The notes below the pieces were generated by a model. That model was not told the DNA's origin. It worked only from the letters and a program-made list of their open reading frames with translations, and did not search any database. Both the position numbers and the translations under genes were made by a program. From Marivita sp046592965 (lineage in GTDB: Bacteria; Pseudomonadota; Alphaproteobacteria; Rhodobacterales; Rhodobacteraceae), in contig NZ_JBISBV010000002.1 in the NCBI RefSeq assembly GCF_046592965.1, positions 310,001 to 374,000 on the forward strand: a DNA stretch of 64,000 bases. The letters are read 5' to 3'. The first letter of the stretch is position 1; each line of letters starts with the position of its first letter. Shown in pieces: positions 52,698 through 60,587 of the stretch.

Positions 52698-53942
52698 TCA
52701 AGCCGCTTCGGCGTCGGACTGACCGACTTCGAACAGCGATTGCGCCAGCTTGGCAATTTCCTTGCGGAGCGGGTTCTTGGGCTGTTGCAGGCCAAGCGGC
52801 TGCCCATGATCCCCGGCTTCGGCGACCGGCTTGCCGCCATCGGGCATTTGCAGATCAACCGAAATATCAAGACTTTCCTGCATCCGCTTGAGCCGGCTCT
52901 TGCCTTGCAGATCCGTGAAACGCGGCGCGCGGTTCAGCACGAAACGGATCTTCTCGAACGGCAAGTCCTCGGCCTGAAGCGCGCGCTTGAGACGGAACGT
53001 GTTTTGCGCAGAGCGCATATCGAGTTCGATCATGCCAAAATAGACCTGTGCCGCGTAGAGCACGGTTTCGGACCATTGAACGAGGCTGGGCGGCATGTCG
53101 ACCACGACGAAATCGAAATGCCGGGCCGCGATGTCCAGCAGATGCTGGATCTCGGCCTGTCCCACAACGTCGAGCGGGGGCAGATCGACCGGAGAGGTGA
53201 ACACCTGAAGCTTGTCCTCAAAGGTCTCCAGCGCCTGGGCAAAGCTGTCATCGTCAAGCGCGTCCATGTCGGTCAGCAGTTCGAGAACGGATTCGCGCCG
53301 TTGCACGTCCAGATAGGTGGAGACCGCGCCGAATTGCAGACCGAGGTCGATGATGCACACCTTGGGCGGAGCATCCTTGGAAACCGTCGCCAGTTCCCAA
53401 GCGAGGTTTGTCGCAAACGTGCTCGCGCCGCATCCCCCGGCCATGCCCTGCACGGCGATGATCACGCCGTCGCCGTCGTTGGACAGCTTGACCGGCGCGC
53501 CGTCAGGAATGGTCCGGGCGGCCGTCGGGGCAGAAGTCGCGCGCATTCGTTCGATCGCGGCCGCCAGTTCGCCTTCGGGCAAAGGATAGGGGACAAATTC
53601 ATCCGCACCCTGGCGCAAAAGATGGTGCAAGGCAGCCGGCGTCACATCATGCGCGATCAGCACGACCTTGATGTTGCGCGATTTGGCAGCGGCGATGATC
53701 GTGGAGAGATGATCGACATCTCCCTCGTCTTCCGCATCGACTGCCAGCGCCACAAATTCGAGTTTTTCGCCATCCGGTTGCGAGAAGAAATGCATCGCCT
53801 CGTCAAAGCCAAGGTCGCCCCAGCCTTCGCCGAGCACCGATTCCATGTCCTCGATCAGAAGGTCGAATTCCTGAACATCCCGGCTGATGGTGCACGCCAC
53901 GAGCGGTGCCGGGTCCGGGGTGCCTGGTAGGATATTCGTCAT
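52698..53942 (-). CDS. cpaE: CpaE/TadZ-like ATPase, Tad locus 2
   Basis: A 414-residue MinD/ParA-like localisation factor. The N-terminal receiver-like domain covers about 15-135, with IKVVLIAHDVTPAALHHLL. The P-loop is VQGMAGGCGASTFATN (about 164-179), where the Walker A Lys is replaced by Ala as in the locus 1 copy. DMPPSLVQWSE marks the switch region. ATG 53942 is chosen because GAGG lies three to six bases upstream; upstream in-frame codons run into non-coding sequence. A 205-base gap with a stem-loop separates it from ompA. Confidence 0.9.
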   Translation of the reverse strand: MTNILPGTPDPAPLVACTISRDVQEFDLLIEDMESVLGEGWGDLGFDEAMHFFSQPDGEKLEFVALAVDAEDEGDVDHLSTIIAAAKSRNIKVVLIAHDVTPAALHHLLRQGADEFVPYPLPEGELAAAIERMRATSAPTAARTIPDGAPVKLSNDGDGVIIAVQGMAGGCGASTFATNLAWELATVSKDAPPKVCIIDLGLQFGAVSTYLDVQRRESVLELLTDMDALDDDSFAQALETFEDKLQVFTSPVDLPPLDVVGQAEIQHLLDIAARHFDFVVVDMPPSLVQWSETVLYAAQVYFGMIELDMRSAQNTFRLKRALQAEDLPFEKIRFVLNRAPRFTDLQGKSRLKRMQESLDISVDLQMPDGGKPVAEAGDHGQPLGLQQPKNPLRKEIAKLAQSLFEVGQSDAEAA

Positions 53943-54112
53943 TTGCCTCGTTTCCTCTTGCTTCTCATCGCCGGAAATCTGCGTTCTGCACACATCTTCA
54001 GCGATGGTCCCGAGTCGCACGGGAAGGACTGCTACAGTCCGAAGTTCGTTGGAAAACTTGGCAACATTGGGGCCGAATTACCGAAATTGTACGGTATTTC
54101 AGGCCGGTTGGG

Positions 54113-54130
54113 TGGCCCCCGAAGGGGCCA
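54113..54130 (-). terminator. UUCG tetraloop hairpin between ompA and cpaE
   Basis: Read on the minus strand, TGGCCCC-TTCG-GGGGCCA is a perfect 7-base stem capped by a very stable UUCG loop, 17 bases after the ompA stop. No T-run follows. It probably attenuates or processes the transcript, dividing envelope genes from motor genes. Confidence 0.55.
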
Positions 54131-54147
54131 TGCCAGTATCAGACAGG

Positions 54148-54807
54148 CTATTCGCCCGTTTCGATGTCTGCCAAAATTGCTCTTGGCAGCGCGCTGTTGA
54201 TGTATTCGCGGTAGATCACTTCCGCGTATTTCCCCTCAAGCACTGTGGGGTGCGATGCGACGAACCCTGACACCTCTGTCACGGTCCGGCGGTTGCGGCG
54301 CTCGCGGCCTTCGGTGACGATCAGTGGCTGTGTTTCACCGTATGACACCACCGCTTCCAAACGGGACAGGCTGATGCCCTGCGACGCCAGATAGGCGACA
54401 ACCGCATTCGCACGGCTCAGTCCGAGACGCTTGTTGTAGGCCTCGCTACCGACCGCATCGGTGTGACCGTAGACACGGAAATGGATTTCCGGGAACTGGC
54501 GTATCCAGCTTGCCTGCTCGCGCAGCGTATCGCGCGCACCACTGTCAAGCACCGCACTGTTGAACGCAAAGTTCACCGTGGTCAGCACTTCACTCGCGAA
54601 TCTTTGCGACAAGTCGTAAACATAACGTTTCTCGCCGTTCATGATCTGCGTGTTGTTCATCGTGGCATTGCCGAAGTTGCCAGTGTCCACCAGGGCCCCG
54701 GCTTCGCGATTGAAGGCGCTGTACACCGGGTCGTTGCCAGCACAGGCAGCCACCAGGGCCAGTCCGATCAAGGCGGTGGGGATACGGAGATTTTTTTGTA
54801 TTGCCAT
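54148..54807 (-). CDS. OmpA-family lipoprotein of Tad locus 2
   Basis: Outer-membrane lipoprotein of 219 residues. Signal peptide and lipobox LALVAAC (Cys about 22) are followed by an OmpA C-terminal peptidoglycan-binding domain (about 75-185) with VNFAFNSAVLDSGARDTL, RVYGHTDAVGSEAYNKRLGL and LSRANAVVAYL. OmpA-like genes are regular members of alphaproteobacterial cpa/tad clusters and may anchor the secretin to peptidoglycan. It starts four bases after the cpaC stop. It probably lacks any barrel. Confidence 0.9.
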   Translation of the reverse strand: MAIQKNLRIPTALIGLALVAACAGNDPVYSAFNREAGALVDTGNFGNATMNNTQIMNGEKRYVYDLSQRFASEVLTTVNFAFNSAVLDSGARDTLREQASWIRQFPEIHFRVYGHTDAVGSEAYNKRLGLSRANAVVAYLASQGISLSRLEAVVSYGETQPLIVTEGRERRNRRTVTEVSGFVASHPTVLEGKYAEVIYREYINSALPRAILADIETGE

Positions 54808-54811
54808 CGCC

Positions 54812-56233
54812 TCAATCCATTACATAGCCATAAGAGCCGTTGAAGTCCTGTCGGGCAACCTCACCGGCGGCGCCGCGCAGATTGCGGGTGTCACCGGCAA
54901 CGCGGCCGAAAAGAAACAGGTCTTTTTCGCTCGGGGGACGGACACGGTCGGTTGGAAGCGCCAGCGCCTCGCCGCGTGTCGGCGTCACCAGATGCGGCGT
55001 GATGATGATCACGAGTTCCGACTGTTCACGCTGATAATCCGCGCTCCGAAACAGCGCTCCAAGTACCGGGATGTCGCCCAACCACGGAACCTGATCGTTC
55101 ACATCGCGAAAGTCGTCCTGCAAAAGCCCTGCAATTGCAAAGCTCTCGCCATCGCGAAGCTCCACCGTCGTGCTGGTTTCACGACGACGGAAGCCATCGA
55201 TGCGGATCGCACCGACGTCGATGCCGGCGCTGGGATCGATCGAGGAGACGGCGGCGTTGAGTTCCAGATTGATAAGACCCTTGTCCAGAACCCGCGGAAT
55301 GAAGTTCAATTCGACACCGAACGGCTTGAATTCAACGGTAATCTGGCCCTCTTCCTGCGCAATAGGCACGGGATATTCGCCGCCCGCCAGAAACTTGGCT
55401 TCCTGCCCTGACAGCGAGGTCAGGTTCGGCTCTGCCAGTGTGCGCACCATCCCTTTAGACTCAAGCGCTTCGAGGAGGATGCCGACTTCAAGTCCACCGG
55501 CGTCAAAGCCGAACAGGACAGCCCCTTGTGAATCGCTGGAGGATGCCAGCTTGTCGACAACCCTGTCCGCTGCCGCGTTGGCTGCCGAGTTGCCGGTTCC
55601 AATTTCAAGACCGAGATCGCCGTCAAGCACCGAGCCACCCGTCGCGAGCGAGGCGCGCAAGGATTTCGAGACCGATCGCTGCATTTCGGCAAAGCGGACT
55701 TTCAGCATCACCTGCTGGACACCGCCAACGGTCATCAGGTTAGACACCCGTTCAGGTGCGTAGCGTTGCGCCAGCTCCAGCGCGCGTTGCATCCGCACCG
55801 TGCTGGAAACGGTTCCCGACAGAACCACACCGTCATTGGCGGTGCGCACATCGATCTTTTCGTCTGGAAGAATCTGCCTGAGGCGCTCTTTGAACTCGCT
55901 CAGATCGGGCGCCACCCTGACGTCGACATTGGTGATCAACTGACCGTTGGCATCCAGAATGGTCAACGACGTCGTCCCCGGAGTTTTGCCCAAAACGTAG
56001 ATTGTCCGTTCCGATAAAGAGGAAATGTCTGCAATCGATGGGTTGGCGATGCTCAACTCCGCAAACGGAACTTCGCTTTCAACGACAACGGCGCGATTCA
56101 TCGGGACGTTCAAAGTGGACTCGGTGTTGGTTCTTATCACACGCAAGGTTTCAGCCATCGCTGAGTGCGCCACCGGAGTGAGGGCAAGCACCGCGCCCAG
56201 AAGAGCGGCCTTGATTGGGTTGCTCGTATACAT
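54812..56233 (-). CDS. cpaC: Tad pilus secretin CpaC/RcpA
   Basis: Outer-membrane secretin of 473 residues. The signal peptide ends near AHSAMAE (about residue 30). The N-terminal pilus/BON region contains SLTILDANGQLITNVDVRV (about 98-116), and the secretin domain (about 250-425) contains LAEPNLTSLSGQEAKFLAGG, EGQITVEFKPFGVELNFIP and FAIAGLLQDDFRD. ATG 56233 is chosen (MYTSNPIKAAL) after AAAGGCAGG, rejecting an upstream in-frame codon. It is the only secretin in the window and the expected outer-membrane pore for the pilus. Confidence 0.94.
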   Translation of the reverse strand: MYTSNPIKAALLGAVLALTPVAHSAMAETLRVIRTNTESTLNVPMNRAVVVESEVPFAELSIANPSIADISSLSERTIYVLGKTPGTTSLTILDANGQLITNVDVRVAPDLSEFKERLRQILPDEKIDVRTANDGVVLSGTVSSTVRMQRALELAQRYAPERVSNLMTVGGVQQVMLKVRFAEMQRSVSKSLRASLATGGSVLDGDLGLEIGTGNSAANAAADRVVDKLASSSDSQGAVLFGFDAGGLEVGILLEALESKGMVRTLAEPNLTSLSGQEAKFLAGGEYPVPIAQEEGQITVEFKPFGVELNFIPRVLDKGLINLELNAAVSSIDPSAGIDVGAIRIDGFRRRETSTTVELRDGESFAIAGLLQDDFRDVNDQVPWLGDIPVLGALFRSADYQREQSELVIIITPHLVTPTRGEALALPTDRVRPPSEKDLFLFGRVAGDTRNLRGAAGEVARQDFNGSYGYVMD

Positions 56234-56355
56234 GTGACCTGCCTTTCGGATCACGCCTCGGAAATGGGTCTTTTCGCCCGATATTGCCAGCAACGTGCGC
56301 CAAGTCGCGATTTATTTCAAGAATCAATGATTTCAGTGCTGCCCTTCATGTGGAT

Positions 56356-56380
56356 AAGGCGCAACATAATGTTGCGCCTT
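56356..56380. repeat. perfect 12-base inverted repeat between cpaB and cpaC
   Basis: Arms AAGGCGCAACAT and ATGTTGCGCCTT are exact reverse complements around a single A. It lies 48 bases downstream of the cpaB stop. As RNA it would form an 11-base stem with a small loop; as DNA it could be a protein-binding site. No T-run follows on either strand. Confidence 0.6.
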
Positions 56381-56428
56381 CCAAGGCCGCATTGCTGCCT
56401 AAATTACCAGATGAAGTGTGCGATGTGC

Positions 56429-57286
56429 CTAGTTCGTACAAGGGATGGGTATTTCCGTCACTTCGCCGCCTTTGCGGGTCCGAATTGTGCAAACTTCTGC
56501 CCGCGCCGGAGTTTCGATGCGTTCACGCGCCTCGATCCCCAACAGCGACATTTGATTGACCTCGATCACCTCGGACACCGTGTCGTCGTCACGGCCCAGA
56601 AGCGACAGGGACAGCCGACCGGTGGATTGCGCCTGTGCCAGCGCCGCAACCTGCTGGGGGCTGGCGGCTACGGTGACGGTGCGCGCGATGGTCGTGTCGG
56701 ACACCTCGGACTGCGATGTCTGGTCGATCGCGATCAGGTTCACGCCGGTTTCGATCAGCCGTGTCACGTCGCCCGAGGGCATATCCTTGTCGGCGAAATT
56801 GCTTCGTCCGGTCCAGTAGACATCAACGCGGTCACCAGGACGAAGGAAGCCCGACACACCAGACGCCACATCCACCTTGATCGCAAACGCGCGCTGACCA
56901 CGTTCCAATCGCGAGGTCAGTCCGGCGGTTTCCCCCGGATCACTGACTTTCACGTTCATGAAGGCTTCGTTCTTCTCGATCTGGCGCAATGCAACACGCG
57001 TTTTCTGGCCTTCCGATAGGATCGGTTTTTCCGCATCGAAGAAGGTTTCCGGCAATGCCTGTTTCGGCCAGGGCATGAGGATCACATCCTCGGCGGTGAT
57101 CTCCTGACCATACTGAATGGCGCGCGTTGCCACGTAGATGTCTTGCACCGGCACGCTTTCATTCGACTTGGTGCGCTCCTCCTGAAGGGCGGTTTCGTAA
57201 GCACCGATATAATTCTGCGCCATGTAGACTGCAAAACCGGCCAGCGCCAAACCCGCGAGAAGTACCAATCCAAAAACAGTGCGCAT
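56429..57286 (-). CDS. cpaB: Flp pilus assembly protein CpaB/RcpC
   Basis: Periplasmic pilus-assembly factor of 285 residues. One N-terminal membrane helix (about 3-24) is followed by an SAF domain: DIYVATRAIQYGQEITAEDV (about 48-67), ERGQRAFAIKVDVASGVSGF (about 127-146), GDRVDVYWTG and ARTVTVAASPQQVAALAQAQ (about 197-216). An ideal AAAGGAGG ribosome site precedes the ATG at 57286. It is the first non-pilin gene of locus 2, with a 238-base leader after the second pilin gene. Confidence 0.93.
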   Translation of the reverse strand: MRTVFGLVLLAGLALAGFAVYMAQNYIGAYETALQEERTKSNESVPVQDIYVATRAIQYGQEITAEDVILMPWPKQALPETFFDAEKPILSEGQKTRVALRQIEKNEAFMNVKVSDPGETAGLTSRLERGQRAFAIKVDVASGVSGFLRPGDRVDVYWTGRSNFADKDMPSGDVTRLIETGVNLIAIDQTSQSEVSDTTIARTVTVAASPQQVAALAQAQSTGRLSLSLLGRDDDTVSEVIEVNQMSLLGIEARERIETPARAEVCTIRTRKGGEVTEIPIPCTN

Positions 57287-57311
57287 ATTGCCTCCTTTAA
57301 TGCCCGGTGAC

Positions 57312-57326
57312 GGACCGACGCGGTCC
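57312..57326 (-). promoter_or_regulatory. short inverted repeat in the cpaB leader
   Basis: Arms GGACCG and CGGTCC around ACG, ending 26 bases before the cpaB start. It could be an RNA hairpin near the ribosome site or an operator half-site pair. Evidence is limited to symmetry. Confidence 0.3.
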
Positions 57327-57524
57327 GGAACATTTTTCTCATCGTAGGGTATGGGGTGAATATGTCTGCCTTGGGGGGTCAATGAGGCAAAACTTGGAAA
57401 ACGCCCCTCATAGTAGAAAAAAGCGCGCTTTCGCACGCTCTCCTATCGGTCTCTGATTGATCGCTCTTTGATGCGTTATCCGCTCTACCCGGCTCGATGG
57501 GTATTCGAGAGGCGTCCAGTGCCG

Positions 57525-57719
57525 TTACAAATCATAATCAAGATTTGCGTTATAAACTCCGATTGCCGTGTCGGTGGCAGTCGACAGGCCTGTCACATTC
57601 TCGTTGAAAAGAGGCCAGACCAGAAATGCAAGGGAAACGATTGCTGCTGTGAGGATCACCCAGTCCACGGTGACGGCGCCGTATTCGTCTTTGGCAAACT
57701 TTGTCAGAAAACCGCGCAT
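57525..57719 (-). CDS. flp: Flp-type pilin 2, Tad locus 2
   Basis: A 64-residue prepilin. The short leader MRGFLTKFAKDEYG is followed by AVTVDWVILTAAIVSLAFLV. The residue at +5 of the mature form is Asp (AVTVDW) rather than the usual Glu, and the next residue is Trp rather than Tyr. It has a more divergent tail than pilin 1 (ends YNANLDYDL). GGGAG upstream of the ATG at 57719. It is the second of two tandem pilin genes, separated by a strong hairpin, and may be a minor pilin. Confidence 0.9.
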   Translation of the reverse strand: MRGFLTKFAKDEYGAVTVDWVILTAAIVSLAFLVWPLFNENVTGLSTATDTAIGVYNANLDYDL

Positions 57720-57744
57720 GAGGCACTCCCGGCGTTTAGAGATA

Positions 57745-57769
57745 GGAAAGGCGCAGTACGCGCCTTTCC
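57745..57769 (-). terminator. strong hairpin between the two locus 2 pilin genes
   Basis: Perfect 10-base arms GGAAAGGCGC and GCGCCTTTCC with a 5-base loop, 26 bases after the pilin 1 stop. Followed by a weak pyrimidine stretch (TATCTCT). Likely partial terminator or 3' stabiliser that keeps pilin 1 in excess over the downstream genes. Confidence 0.65.
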
Positions 57770-57794
57770 CTGAGCGTTGTAAGACCAACTTTAA

Positions 57795-57995
57795 TTACGG
57801 GGTGATTGTCAGGCCATCTGTCAGTTCAGTTTGACCCACAGCGGTACCGACATTGCTCAGCAGTGCGATCGTGTTGTCATTGATCATGCTGAAAGCAGCG
57901 ATTGCCAGGCCCACGACAGCAGCGGTCAGAACGACCCAGTCAACTGTTACGGCGCCGTCTTCGTCATTGCGGAAGTTCTTGATGAATTTGATCAT
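57795..57995 (-). CDS. flp: Flp-type pilin 1, Tad locus 2
   Basis: A 66-residue prepilin starting MIKFIKNFRNDEDG, then AVTVDWVVLTAAVVGLAIAA. The cleavage site is expected between Gly and Ala, with Asp at +5. The ATG at 57995 is chosen over one 12 bases upstream because GGAG lies six bases before it. It is the first gene of locus 2 with a long AT-rich upstream region, and it is the likely major pilin. Confidence 0.92.
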   Translation of the reverse strand: MIKFIKNFRNDEDGAVTVDWVVLTAAVVGLAIAAFSMINDNTIALLSNVGTAVGQTELTDGLTITP

Positions 57996-58346
57996 GTTAG
58001 TCTCCATAGTCCTAGGTTTTGCTCACGTTGGCCAAGTGTGGAACTTTGTGTTGAGCGCTCTCTCTTTCGCTCCATCCCGTCTTGGATGAACACTTATAGT
58101 CGCCGGATTGGGGCATCAGTTTGGCGCGATTGGTCCGTTTTTGCAGCCTGCTGAAAAAGCTTCGCAAAATTAGTCAAGACACTGATTATAAACAAAACTA
58201 TTCTGAATATTTGTTAAACTTGTCCGCAAAATGCGCGATTCTGAGGCGGGAAGGTTACGCATTGACGCTCAACTGGAAACGAAATGGCACGAAGCGTCGG
58301 ATTATGCGATACTGCTGAAAACAGGGCATCGAGCAGGATCCCGCTA
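57996..58346. other. AT-rich divergent promoter region of Tad locus 2 and the transglycosylase
   Basis: About 350 bases without a gene. The part at roughly 58160-58230 is the most AT-rich stretch nearby, containing TATAAT on the minus strand (within 58186-58194) and several A/T runs, so the strong pilin promoter probably lies here. No CtrA-type TTAA-N7-TTAA site was found. Confidence 0.5.
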
Positions 58347-59156
58347 ATGAACAGATTTTTGATAATGGGCCTGTGCGCCCTGTCGCTTTGTGCGGGCGCT
58401 GTCGGGGCGGAGCCTCCGCCGTTTCCGGAATTTTCCGCCAAACGGGTCAAACCGCCCAAAGCCGGGTCGCGCAAGCGCATCACCGTTCAAATTGCGCCGC
58501 GCGCCGCTGAACCGGCGGTGCCGGCTGCCGCTGCCATTGCGCAGCCGCGCGCCGGAGGAGCTGAAACGCTGGCGTGGTTCTGGAACGACATCTCTCCCTC
58601 GCTGGCGGCAAAGGGGCCGGGGCGGCTTGACCCTGCACTGGTCCGGCTGTCCAATCCTCCCTCGGGGCAGGGCGTCAGCGCGCCGCGCCTACAGGATCTC
58701 CAGAACATCGCCTCGCGCCATGGGCGTGACATCTTGCTGAACACGGTGGGCACGCGGGTGTCACCTGCCTTGGCGCTGGCGGTGATCGCCGTGGAATCGG
58801 CAGGGAAGGTCGATGCGCAGAGTTCGGTCGGGGCGCAGGGGCTGATGCAGTTGATGCCCGCCACGGCCGAGCGGTTCGGCGTCACGGACAGCCTGTCGCC
58901 TGCGCAGAACATCAAGGGCGGCGTCGCCTTCCTCGATTTTCTGATGCAGAAGTTCGACAATGACGTGATCTTGGTGCTGGCGGGGTATAACGCCGGAGAG
59001 AATGCCGTGGTCAAGAATAACGGCGTTCCCGATTATGCCGAAACCCGCGCCTATGTGCCAAAGGTGTTGCAGGCGTTCCAGACCGCCAAGGGGCTGTGCC
59101 TGACGCCGCCGCAGCTGGTCACGGACGGATGCGTGTTCCGAATGGCGTCACGGTAG
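58347..59156 (+). CDS. soluble-type lytic transglycosylase (SLT domain)
   Basis: Secreted peptidoglycan-cleaving enzyme of 269 residues. The signal peptide (about 1-22) ends in AGAVGA, followed by a Pro/Lys-rich linker and an SLT domain (about 125-250). The catalytic Glu is in LAVIAVESAGKVDA, and family motifs GAQGLMQLMPATAERFG and LAGYNAGENAV are intact. The ATG at 58347 follows AGGA. It is divergent from the Tad locus, so it may open the cell wall for pilus assembly, but this is inference. Its 3' end overlaps the next, convergent gene by nine bases. Confidence 0.9.
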   Translation: MNRFLIMGLCALSLCAGAVGAEPPPFPEFSAKRVKPPKAGSRKRITVQIAPRAAEPAVPAAAAIAQPRAGGAETLAWFWNDISPSLAAKGPGRLDPALVRLSNPPSGQGVSAPRLQDLQNIASRHGRDILLNTVGTRVSPALALAVIAVESAGKVDAQSSVGAQGLMQLMPATAERFGVTDSLSPAQNIKGGVAFLDFLMQKFDNDVILVLAGYNAGENAVVKNNGVPDYAETRAYVPKVLQAFQTAKGLCLTPPQLVTDGCVFRMASR

Positions 59157-60569
59157 CACCGCGCCGGGGTTCATGATGCCCTTGGGATCAAGTGCAGTCT
59201 TGATCGCCCGCATCGCGGCGAGTTTCGTCGGATCACCATAGCGTTCGAGATCGGCCTTTTTGAGCCGCCCGATCCCGTGTTCGGCGCTGATCGAGCCGTC
59301 AAGATCGTGGGCGATATCGTGAACCGCGCGTTTGATCGCTTTGGTTTCGTCAAGATAGGCATCGCGCGACTCGCCTTGGGGCGGAAAGACATTGAAGTGC
59401 AGATTGCCGTCTCCGACATGCCCGAAACAATTGATCCGGAAATCCCCGATCCGCTCGATTGCCAGTCTGACCCGGGCGATAAAGCTCGGCAACTCACCGA
59501 GAGGCAGAGACACGTCATGGCTCGAGACCGATCCGACCAGCCGGTTGGCCTCGGGAATGAATTCGCGGACCGACCAGAATTCGGTGCGCTGTGCCTCGGA
59601 CTGAGCGATCAGCGCGTCCTTCACGATGCCGTCGGCGTCGGCGGCGATGAACAGCTCTTCCAATGCGGTTTGCGGCTCAAGCCCGCGCGGCAGGCCGATA
59701 TCCATCAACACCATCCATTCCGGGTGGTCGTTGCCGAACGGCAGTCGCATCTCGGGCAACTTGTCGGCCAGAAAATCGAGTCCGGTGCCGTTGATCAGTT
59801 CAAACGCTGTGATGCTTTCGCCCAGTTGCGATTTGGCCAGCGACAAGAGATCAAGCGCGGCTTCGGGGCTCTGGATGACGAAGATCGCGGTTCCGTGAGA
59901 CGCGGGTTGCGGGAACAGCTTGAGCGAGGCCGCCGTGATGACCCCCAGCGTTCCTTCGGCGCCGATCAGCAGGTTGCGCAGATCATAGCCGGTGTTGTCC
60001 TTGCGCAAGCGTTTCAGCCCGTTCCAGATCGAGCCGTCGGGCATCACCGCCTCCAACCCCAGACAGAGGTCACGCGCATTGCCGTAGCGCAGGACATTGA
60101 CGCCCCCGGCATTGGTGGCCAGAAGCCCGCCGATCCGCGCCGACCCCTCAGAGGCCAGCGACAACGGAAACAGCCGGTCCACATCGGATGCGGCCGCTTG
60201 GACATTCGACAGGATGACCCCCGCTTCGGCCACCAGGACATTTTCCAGCGGGTAAACGGCACGAATTTTCGTCATCCGTTCAAGCGACAGGATCAGCGGG
60301 CTTTCCCCGTCGCCTTCCGGCGCGATTTGTCCGCCGACGAGTCCGGTTCCGCCGCCGTAGGGAATGACACCGACACCAGCGTCCGAGCACGCCTTGACCA
60401 ATGCGGCAACCTCCTGCGTCGTGCGGGGCCGTGCGACATAGCCCTGAGCGCCGTGCCAGCGCCCGCGCGGCTCTTTGAGGTAATGCTGCTCGGCTTGGGC
60501 GAACGTGTCGGGGGGAAACTGGTTGGACAGGCGGTCGATGAAACTGCTGTCAGCCGAATCGCGTGGCAT
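59148..60569 (-). CDS. FAD-linked D-2-hydroxyacid dehydrogenase (GlcD/D-lactate type)
   Basis: A 473-residue flavoprotein of the FAD-binding-4 (PCMH) family. The FAD pyrophosphate loop is IPYGGGTGLVGGQI (about 69-82), with ARIGGLLATNAGGVNVLRYG (about 146-165), the FAD-linked C-terminal domain from about 230, and the metal-site HVGDGNLHFNVFP (about 385-397). SAEHGIGRLKK near the end is also typical. Substrates in this family include D-lactate, glycolate and D-2-hydroxyglutarate; which one applies is not decidable. It overlaps the convergent transglycosylase gene by nine bases. Confidence 0.9.
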   Translation of the reverse strand: MPRDSADSSFIDRLSNQFPPDTFAQAEQHYLKEPRGRWHGAQGYVARPRTTQEVAALVKACSDAGVGVIPYGGGTGLVGGQIAPEGDGESPLILSLERMTKIRAVYPLENVLVAEAGVILSNVQAAASDVDRLFPLSLASEGSARIGGLLATNAGGVNVLRYGNARDLCLGLEAVMPDGSIWNGLKRLRKDNTGYDLRNLLIGAEGTLGVITAASLKLFPQPASHGTAIFVIQSPEAALDLLSLAKSQLGESITAFELINGTGLDFLADKLPEMRLPFGNDHPEWMVLMDIGLPRGLEPQTALEELFIAADADGIVKDALIAQSEAQRTEFWSVREFIPEANRLVGSVSSHDVSLPLGELPSFIARVRLAIERIGDFRINCFGHVGDGNLHFNVFPPQGESRDAYLDETKAIKRAVHDIAHDLDGSISAEHGIGRLKKADLERYGDPTKLAAMRAIKTALDPKGIMNPGAVLP

Positions 60570-60587
60570 GGTCTGGCTCCGGTTGCG

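Noticed and set aside
57996..58346. Possible CtrA site upstream of the locus 2 pilin genes
   Set aside because: CtrA controls pilin genes in Caulobacter, so TTAA-N7-TTAA was sought. One TTAA is present without a partner at the right spacing.
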